Shown in pieces: positions 57,377 through 64,000 of a stretch of DNA of 64,000 nt. The notes below the pieces were generated by a model. The model had not been told where the DNA came from and searched no databases. It worked only from the letters and a program-made list of their open reading frames with translations. Position 1 is the stretch's first letter, and the number at the start of each line of letters is the position of its first letter. The DNA is from Boletus sp. NGJ (lineage: Eukaryota > Basidiomycota > Agaricomycetes > Boletales > Boletaceae), in assembly GCA_019096195.1 (NCBI GenBank), contig JAGTXK010000050.1:186001-250000 (forward strand), read 5' to 3'. Position numbers and translations under genes: made by a program.

Positions 57377-59208
57377 ATGACCATCTCATGCCAGAGCTAT
57401 GGTTTTGTTCGTCGACTCCCTTCACGCCCCCTCTCCACCGCCCTTCACTTCTATCAAAATCGCCAAGTGGACATCTATGCTGCAAAGCAAGCACACCGGC
57501 TCACTCTTCGACAGCTCGTACATGACTTCTCTTGCTGCCGGTCCGCTCCCACTCATCCACACCATGCCAGGCGTTCTTCGGACGGCAAATGGACGAGGAC
57601 CGGCTGATCAAGGCACGGCTCGTGTTCGCTGCTGGCATCCTCATACAATAACAGGTTCTCTAGAGTGCCAACTATGTCCGCACGGAAATCCCGGTTCGAA
57701 TAGCTCACCGGATAAGAGACCTCCAGGCCCTACCGTATGTGGTAGTCACTCAGGAGGGAGTGGCCAAGGTATACGACGTGAGCACCACCCAGAATGTTTT
57801 TCGCTCCATCTAACTCACCGTCCCTTTCCAGCTCTATTGGACTGCTTTCGAAAAGTACCGCACATCCTTTGCTACACTCGGGGTACTGATTCGTGCATAG
57901 ATTTAGACATCTCCCAAAAATCACTAACCTATCCGAGAACGAGGCCTTTTGTGAATTCCTGGAAAACATTCTAGCTGAACAGTGCGTTTGAATACCCCAA
58001 GCCTAGTGTCTAGTTTGAGCTAACCCCTAGTGCTCCCGTGATACCGAGCCTGTCCCTTGGATTGTCTCTTGCATCACCCCACCTTCCACCTGACGCTCTC
58101 GATTCGTTTATGCACCGGATGTTGGTGTCGCGCATATCAAGACGTGTACTCGCTGAGCATCACCTTGCATTAACAAAATCGCTAGGAAAGAACTCGCTGG
58201 AGGCACAAGATCCGCACGTCGGTATCATCTATACCGCGCTGAACCTCAAAACCAGCATCGACAAATGCGTAAAACTCCTGCAAAACCGACCACACAGCAA
58301 TGAGGATGGCATGGAAGAGAATAGGTCCGACACAGGATGGCCGGAAGTCATCGTCGATGGGCATTTGGATACAAAGTTCTCATACATACGTGAACATCTA
58401 GAGTAAGCACTGGTTATTTTTAATCCATCCGGGCAACGACTAGACCCTAGAAAGATACATCCTGATTGAACTATTGAAAAACGTGAGTTCTCTCCGGCTT
58501 CTTGAATAGTTACCTCATGCATCCTCTTGGAAGGCAATGCGAGCCACTGGACTTCGACATCAAGATGCAGTCACCTTGCCACCCATTCGTGCTACAATTG
58601 TGGCCGGGGAAAACCATGTTGGTGTTCGCATATCAGATCAAGGTCAGAATAATTAGTGTTTGTCGTACGATTGCCTTACGTTTTGCAGGAGGTGGGCTTT
58701 CGCTGGCATCCATTCAATCACCTTCCGATCTGTTCTCGTTTTCTCACGTCCGTAATGCAACGAGGATGGATGACGACCGCTTGGGGGCCCTGCGCACTGC
58801 GAGTTCAAGGGGCGTGAAAGCGACGGTTGCCGAACAGGTCGGAGGAGAGACTGGGCGTTGCCACGAGGGTAAGGACCCTGAGAGAGAGGCCGGAATCGTA
58901 CCACACCAACAAATAGGTCTAGGACTGCCTATGAGTAACATATTTGCAACGTGGGTTTGATTTGACCCTCCAAGCAAGATTTGACACCGCTGCCTAACTT
59001 AGGTATTTCGGAGGCTCTCTGGAATTGGTGTCTTTGGACGGATGGGGTGAGTAATTTGACGTTTGCTCCTGCGTACCGATTATTGAGGTATATCCCTAGG
59101 GACAGATGTATTTCTGCGGCTACCGAAGCTGGTGAGCGGTTTTGGTATAAGGGTGGACTGGAACTAAGTGTCATGCAGGGGACGAATCTAGAAGGAATCG
59201 AAGTATAG
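57377..59208 (+). CDS. Mitochondrial PDK/BCKDK-family protein kinase
   Basis: An Arg-rich presequence (MTISCQSYGFVRRLPSRPLS) precedes FYQNRQVDIYAAKQAHRLTLRQL, FFGRQMDEDRLIK, SANYVRTEIPVRIAHRIRDLQALPYVVVTQEGVAKVYD and LYWTAFEKYRT. A four-helix domain with EHHLALTK (H-box) follows. The GHKL ATPase then shows LIELLKN, VRISDQGGG, LGLPMSNIFA, TYFGGSLELVSLDGWG and an ending GTNLEGIEV. This family phosphorylates and inactivates pyruvate or branched-chain ketoacid dehydrogenase in the matrix; I cannot tell which substrate. About eleven introns occur. The one before SANYVRTE begins with GC if the conserved join LIK-SAN is kept (57613-57663), or with GT if ARL is included. An in-frame ATG at 57356 is an alternative start. 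Confidence 0.88.
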
Positions 59209-59486
59209 AAGGGTGGACCTTGTGGATGGTCTCTTTAATGATACAGCCGCAAAGGGCCGCAAATAAAAGGGTGTTTCATGACAGTTAACCGATATGAGTT
59301 GAACTTGTCAAACTTCAATTGAAAGACACGATTTCCTGGGCTGTACCTTATTACAGGGCCAAATAAAGGCACGCCGTCGCTTGCAGTGACGAGCGCTATT
59401 AGTTTCGTCCCTCACAAACTCCCAACCCTCAAGCCTCAGGTTAATACCCCTTCGATGCCCCCTCACCGATACCAAAACTTCCAAGC

Positions 59487-60619
59487 ATGAGCGAGCGCTA
59501 CGTCCCACCCCCGCCGCCCTATGAACTCTCCATTCAGCGCGACCAGAAGGTCGTCGAGGAGGTGCAAGCGCTCGAGGTTTCGAAAGAGAGCCCACTCCGA
59601 GACGAGGAATGCAAAGACTCCAAGCATTCCAGGGCCCTCGCTGACGAAACCTCGAGGGATATTGCAACTCATACGTTCCCCAGTATCCCGAAACGCCCAA
59701 CCAGGTCTGACAGCGCAAGCCTTCAAGCTCCGCGACCTCTTCCCTCAAATCTTGCGGATATTGATACCCGCCCACTTCCTCGTGGGCGCAAACTCGGGTC
59801 CGCTGTAGACACCAAGACGCACGCTGTGCAGAATGATCATGAAGAAAAGGCACACGCTCCTGCACCTCTCCCGTTCCCTGCAATAGGACCCCCCCTTGGG
59901 AACCTCTCCTACATGCAGAGTATGCTCTATCCAAGCACATCAGTTCACTCCTCTCCTTCGCACTACCCTTCCCAGCCGTCGTATGATACACCTCGTCTAC
60001 GCTACGACAATCGACGGCCAGTTTCCGCATATTCTCCAACAGAACACCATACAGAGACATCGTTCAAATGTTCCTCACATGCGCCCTCCCAATCTCCACT
60101 GCCACAGAATGTGAAATTTGGGACGCGCATGTCGTTCGATCCTTCTGTAGCATACTCTAACCCGCAAGCGGGTGCCCGGACCACATTTTCAGCGCAGCGA
60201 GGAGCTGCCTCCCTTTATAGGCGAGTTTCTTCGTTGCAAAGGGTTGGTCCTTTCACTAATGGTCATGTCTAGTTCTGCTGTATCATCACATCTGCATCTC
60301 GATTCTGCCACGAACCCTGGATCACGCCAATTTTATGTGTAAGCATGTCTCCCTGACTCCACTGCTCGTGATCCGTCGAGAAAGATGGCCTGCTAACAAA
60401 CCTACTAGTACTGCACGACCTGCGCAACGGAATACCGAGCCATCGCACCTAAACAAGACTGATGTGCAACCTGTACGATCCCACTCCCATGTTCCCATGT
60501 ACCCTTCGGACTCGACAACTTCTTTGCATACCCCGAGACCGAGGTCGGGCGGCGGATATGAACGGAGATGGGCTACGTCCGAGGCTGACATTACGAAGGA
60601 TGTATACCGTAGTACTTGA
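59487..60619 (+). CDS. Hypothetical disordered proline/serine-rich protein
   Basis: Starts MSERYVPPPPPYELSIQRDQK and is disordered throughout, rich in Pro, Ser, Arg and His, with Tyr-containing low-complexity parts (HYPSQPSYDTPRLRYDNRRPVSAYSPT). I recognise no domain. The exon-1 frame stops at 60272. A 52-nt interruption at 60221-60272 starting gcgagt and ending ctag, with a cactaat branch point, lets GAASLY continue into SSAVSSHLHLDSA. A second intron (gtaagc...actag, about 60343-60410) leads to TARPAQRNTEPSHLNK, and the frame stops at 60619. The first of these would be a GC-AG intron. PPPPPY near the N-terminus resembles WW/SH3 ligand motifs. Confidence 0.55.
60221..60272 (+). other. Putative GC-AG intron in the hypothetical protein gene
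   Basis: The donor ag|gcgagt matches the usual GC-donor context better than any GT nearby. The branch-like cactaat lies 17 nt before the acceptor. The join keeps Ser/Ala/Val-rich coding, while the unspliced frame stops at once. Confidence 0.45.
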
Positions 60620-61150
60620 CCCTATCGATCTATTCTCTTTCCGACATCTTGTACGACTACATCAGTGCTTTAGTCCTTGTCAATCTACATGCCATCATAA
60701 TCGGTATCATATGACTGCGGGTAGCGATGCAATCCGGACAGCCTCGGATCCGCACCAACAAGCTTCCGATCTGCTGATACAAGGCGGTGTTCAACTCAGC
60801 CTCACCCGAGTGCCAAATAGCCAAATCTCGGCGGTGAACTCGAGATATTGATGTGGGTAGAATAGCCATGAACACTTCAAGCTTCACGTTCGCGTTTTCG
60901 CGCCATTACTACGGACGTTGTGACACAACTGCTCGAAGATTGGAAAAACTGCGGACGTAAAACACACAGCTTCACTTTGGACATTTTTGCCAAAAACGAG
61001 CCCGAAACATGCAGAAAGGTTCGCCTCGTGTCCAGTGGAAAGAAGCGACTGAAGAGAGACCCTAGGTTCCGGCTCCGCCTGTATATCGTCTTCCTACGTG
61101 AAACAGTCAAGTAACTTACATATTCAAGTAGAGGAACCGACGCTACTGAC
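60620..61150. other. Stretch without a supported gene
   Basis: Small opposite-strand frames of 64-94 codons exist here, but none has domain character or consistent splice sites. It probably carries the 3' UTR of the hypothetical gene and the promoter of the NDUFAF3-like gene. Confidence 0.4.
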
Positions 61151-61885
61151 ATGACATCCATGAATATCCTCCTCCGTGCGACTCTGCGACGACCGCGTCC
61201 TTGTTCATGTAATCATTTCCTCAACTTGCTCGCGGTGCATCCGTTGCGCCAGCTCCGACGCCAACACTCACTACGCCCAATCCATACCACCCGTCCCACT
61301 GCGTGCCCCGGACCGCCCGACAGTCCTCACGAACATGCTCGCCTCCGAGGTGCCTCCCCCCGTCCAAGTTTCCTCCGTCGGGCCTACAGGCATCAAACTT
61401 GCAGACGGACTCGTATTAACGGGCCCGGTGGTGTTTCTAGACGGAAAAGTGCTTTTGTGGGACGTCCCTGGTGTAAGGAAGGGGAACGGGAGGGGCCGAG
61501 TTCTTGGGACGAATGGACGAGGGAGCATTGGGAGGTGTTTCAGGTCGTCGTTCCGAAACCCGGTAGGCGGTTTGCTGGTTCTGCGTGCGTGTTGGCCCGG
61601 TTGTTGACCGGACTCTCGTAGAGATTCTGATATTTGGGACCGGCGCGAGGATGGAGCTCGTACCGAGTAGTATTCGGGGGTATATAAAGGAGCTGGGGAT
61701 ACAGATGGACGCCATGGACACTGTGGGTACTCGTTCTTGGTCCCCTTGCATTCTCCACTTCTCAATGTCCGTTTTAGAAGAACGCATGTTCGACGTATAA
61801 TCTGTTGGCGGAGGAGGGTCGACGTGTGGCTGCTGCACTACTCCCCATCGAGCCCAAGAGATGGACTAGAAAAGATGGACGATGA
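61151..61885 (+). CDS. NDUFAF3-like complex I assembly factor (DUF498/Mth938 fold)
   Basis: Core segments are PPPVQVSSVGPTGIKLADGLVLTGPVVFLDGKVLLWDVP, then HWEVFQVVVPKPE, ILIFGTGARMELVPSSIRGYIKELGIQMDAMDT and NACSTYNLLAEEGRRVAAALLPI. This is the DUF498 domain of NDUFAF3/C3orf60, a matrix protein that helps build the complex I Q module with NDUFAF4. The N-terminal exon (MTSMNILLRATLRRPRPCS) looks like a mitochondrial presequence; its splice to the core is uncertain. The frame change after LLWDVPG is explained by an intron at 61473-61525 (gtaagg...gag). Two more introns follow. NDUFA8, a complex I subunit, lies 900 bp downstream. Confidence 0.78.
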
Positions 61886-62023
61886 TTCTGATGCGCTTTC
61901 GACCCATCGTCGCACACATCCTTCCTGAATACGCAAAAATGTACAGTATCATATATCTCACTGCTTGAATAATACACATCTCCCCCTGACATTGAATCTA
62001 ATCCGCATACACGTGTAGCAGAC

Positions 62024-62747
62024 TTATTCTGGTGGTGCCTTTCGCTTTCCCTTGCCAACTGCCGCGGGTGACTCTAGCGCTAGTGGGGCTCGACGAGGTT
62101 CCTCATCTTCCTCGTCTAAGAGGGAAGGCTGGGAAACTTCGACAGGTAGTAGATTACCTAGACTGGGTGAACAGAGGTGGTTGGAAGAGAGAGAGCACAT
62201 ACCATCCTCATCTCTAAATTGAACATACAACGTTTCCCAGTTATTGAGCAGTCCCTTTATCGGCGTCGCGGGACCCAAGGTCTCGTATGACACGGGTGGA
62301 GATGCAGACGAAGCCGCATTCGACTTCCCCTTGTCTTTCACTACTCGGCACAACTCAAAGTCCTCCGTCGACTCTACGCGAGGCACCTCTGCGTCCATCA
62401 TGTCGATATCCTCACCGGGCGCGGTCGGGATGCGTGGTACACTTGATGAGGATGAGAGAACAGCAGACGTAAGCGCCGATAATGCCTCCTCTTTCAATTT
62501 CGCGATCGTCGAGGACTGAGGCGTTGTGAGAAAGATGGTGAGTCTGTGGGTTTTGAGGAGAGTTTGGTACGCTTTGGGAGGTGCGCGTTGTGGCTTTGCG
62601 GTGGATATTCAGGACACCTCCAGGCGGATTAGGTGTTGGATGAGACTCACCATATCGTTCTGTACGCGTCGACGGTCGAAGCGTAGAGCGGATGCTTTTG
62701 CGCCCGTTAAGTGTGGTGGGAACGACCTTCCATTCTCGTCTCCCGTT
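62024..62747 (-). CDS. Unrecognised protein, possibly ubiquitin-like fold
   Basis: Three exons can be joined. The first ends STLRPSTRTERY, the second reads AYQTLLKTHRLTIFLTTPQSSTIAKLKEEALSALTSAVLSS, a linker DIDMMDAEVPRVESTEDFELC and NNWETLYVQFRDEDG. The third is NLLPVEVSQPSLLDEEDEEPRR and ends GKGKRKAPPE. The RLTIFLTTPQSSTIAKLKEEAL part looks like strand-strand-helix as in ubiquitin-like folds; that is pattern only. The start is unclear: the first exon frame has no ATG before an upstream stop, so a further 5' exon or another start is likely. Convergent with the NDUFAF3-like gene, divergent from NDUFA8. Confidence 0.5.
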
Positions 62748-62794
62748 CACCTCCAACAACAGGCAGCCGACAACTCGTTCACTAGTAGGCTACG

Positions 62795-63593
62795 ATGACC
62801 ATTTTCCGTAACAGCGCCTCTTCTTCGACTCCCTACAAAGATGACACACCACTCCCGGACTCGGTCCCAAAAGTGCAGGAGTTAGGTGTGACCAGCGCAC
62901 CACTCAAAAGCGCTGCATTTTTCATTGGGGCGTATTGCAAGGAGTACAATGGTGCGTCGTCCGGTGCAGCTTGACCTTGAGGAGAGCGTGCTGAATGGAT
63001 AGTGATCTTGCTGGATGTGTGTCCATCATGACAAACACTATGGTATGATCGGTGCTTGGTGTCATGGTGCGCGGTTTAGAGGACTTCATGCTCTGCAAGA
63101 ACGAAGCGGGTGGTGATCCTGGGACGGTGTTTGAAGGAAGGCCGACGAGTAACCCGATGCGCTACCAATCTGTGAGTCGTTTTATTCAACCTGTCGTCAC
63201 TGTATATCTCGCTTGGATGCCCTTGTGCGTGCCTGACTGATACGTGCTCGTGTAGGATCAACAAGATGCGTGAAAACTGTCTGGAGCAGTTTGAAGCGCA
63301 TTGGAACTGCCTGGAACTGAACAATCAGGTGCGTAATCTTATCCTCTCGTCAAGACGGCCCAGTCGACCTACAATACCACGCAGGAGTATTACGCATGCC
63401 GCAAACCGGAGCGTACGCTCAACAAGTGCATGTTTGAGAAACTCGTACGTCTTTGGGAGCACCACGCTGGCCCTACATCTTGCTGAACGCATTTTCATTA
63501 CAGGGTCTTACGAAAACGATTCCTGGATCTCCTGTCGGCCAAAAACAAATACACGAGGTGGAGAACCCCATATATACCACCCTCCAGCGGTGA
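62795..63593 (+). CDS. NDUFA8: NADH:ubiquinone oxidoreductase subunit NDUFA8 (CHCH)
   Basis: Exons give MTIFRNSASSSTPYKDDTPL, VTSAPLKSAAFFIGAYCKEYN, DFMLCKNEAGGDPGTVFEGRRVTRCATNL, INKMRENCLEQFEAHWNCLELNNQ, EYYACRKPERTLNKCMFEKL and GLTKTIPGSPVGQKQIHE. The paired CX9C cysteines (KEYN..MLC, NCLEQFEAHWNC, ACRKPERTLNKC) define the twin CHCH protein NDUFA8/PGIV. It is imported into the mitochondrial intermembrane space by the Mia40 relay and sits on complex I. Five short introns; the start at 62795 lies close to the divergent unknown gene. Confidence 0.92.
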
Positions 63594-63761
63594 ATGCACC
63601 CCATGTCGTGTTATATGTAGAGTAGAATACACCGCAGGTGCTGAAATGGCGGATTGAATACGCATCTAAGGCGGAATGTTAGATCATCGTTCGCGCTATT
63701 TTCCCATTTCATTATATCTTGAATTCGCGAGTTTGTGCGTCCCGTTCTAGAGACGCGTGGA

Positions 63762-64000
63762 ATGTTTTCCCTGTCCCGTCATGGTGTGCGCGTTTGCCTA
63801 TCCCTTTCCTCAGTACCACACCTGCCTAGATCGCGTATAGCGCCATTTTGTCGTCCTCGCCATCATGCTCGCAGGTACGCAGCCATTCCGCCGACCAATC
63901 TGAAGTCGTCCCATTCGATCTACGTTTCAAATTCTACGAATCCATACTTTAACCTCACATTCGAGGACTGGTATGCACCATTATTGTCCGTCTCCATGGG
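63762..64000 (+). CDS. Lipoate-protein ligase / lipoyltransferase (5' part, runs off window)
   Basis: An open frame from ATG 63762 encodes MFSLSRHGVRVCLSLS, then an Arg/His-rich run (PRSRIAPFCRPRHHARRYA) typical of a matrix-targeting presequence. NLKSSHSIYVSNSTNPYFNLTFEDW follows. The S-x-NPYFNLxxEDWL element is the start of the LplA/Lip3 (AIM22) lipoate ligase fold, which attaches lipoate to E2 subunits of pyruvate and related dehydrogenases. A donor (tg|gtatgc) follows within EDW, so the rest is outside the window. The nearby PDK/BCKDK-type kinase acts on the same enzyme complexes. Confidence 0.65.
   Translation, partial: MFSLSRHGVRVCLSLSSVPHLPRSRIAPFCRPRHHARRYAAIPPTNLKSSHSIYVSNSTNPYFNLTFEDWYAPLLSVSM

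Noticed and set aside
60408-60560. Frame reading CTTC...CATC like a zinc ribbon with an in-frame TGA
   Set aside because: The TGA would need recoding, and a good GTAAGC...TAG splice puts a different frame, matching the low-complexity style of the upstream exon, in use here. The cysteines are probably coincidental.
61470-61530. Suspected frameshift in the NDUFAF3-like gene
   Set aside because: A 53-nt intron (61473-61525) with donor gtaagg restores the frame at HWEVFQVVVPKP, so no indel is needed.

Overview
The window looks like a stretch of nuclear chromosome from a basidiomycete fungus, most likely an Agaricomycete. Genes are dense (29 called in 64 kb, on both strands). Nearly all are split by introns of about 45-75 nt with GT...AG ends and CTNAN-like branch points. 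The proteins are typical fungal ones: a Zn2Cys6 regulator with a fungal_trans domain, a saccharopepsin, a verprolin and an HDEL-ended disulfide isomerase. I saw no tRNA, rRNA, transposon, CRISPR array or other sign of mobile DNA.

Layout. 1-5.2 kb, minus strand: 5' part of an NAD-isocitrate dehydrogenase subunit, VPS24, and a Zn2Cys6 transcription factor. 5.3-9.9 kb: MED17 (+), ribosomal protein uL18/RPL5 (-), an RBM42-type RRM protein (+). 10-19 kb: CTNNBL1 (+), UTP15 (-), TCTP (+), PDI (-), a WIP/verprolin-like WH2 protein (-). 19.6-31.1 kb: the giant TRA1/TRRAP gene (+). Then a BRD8-like bromodomain gene (-), a saccharopepsin gene (+), a DCAF-type WD40 gene (+), a CTK1/CDK12-type kinase (+) and CSN4 (-). 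43.2-48.9 kb: a 20-exon gene I do not recognise, built from repeated exons (+). 49-56 kb: a PUB-domain gene (-), a patatin-type lipase (-), ORC4 (-). 56.2-64 kb: MED20 (+), a PDK/BCKDK-family mitochondrial kinase (+), a disordered hypothetical protein (+), an NDUFAF3-like gene (+), an unknown gene (-), NDUFA8 (+), and the 5' end of a lipoate-protein ligase (+).

Themes. RNA polymerase II transcription is well represented: MED17, MED20, TRA1, the BRD8-like gene and the CTK1-like kinase. Tra1 and BRD8-type proteins are both NuA4/TIP60 subunits in other species, and here the two genes lie tail to tail. CSN4 and the DCAF-like protein both belong to cullin-RING ligase control. The last 7 kb and the first 0.6 kb hold mitochondrial metabolism: isocitrate dehydrogenase, PDH/BCKDH kinase, complex I subunit and assembly factor, lipoylation. 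These are ordinary conserved neighbours and not an operon-like system.

The most unusual object is the gene at 43185-48936. Fourteen of its 19 introns are phase 1, and 12 of those cut a tyrosine codon after its first base. The exons encode 34-75-residue modules joined by a recurrent Tyr-Pro motif. Other points worth checking are an apparent one-base frameshift in TRA1, several possible GC-AG introns, an 18-nt microexon, a 42-bp divergent promoter between ORC4 and MED20, and paired CACGTG boxes before TRA1. Exon models were made by eye; splice sites and starts are inference unless stated otherwise.
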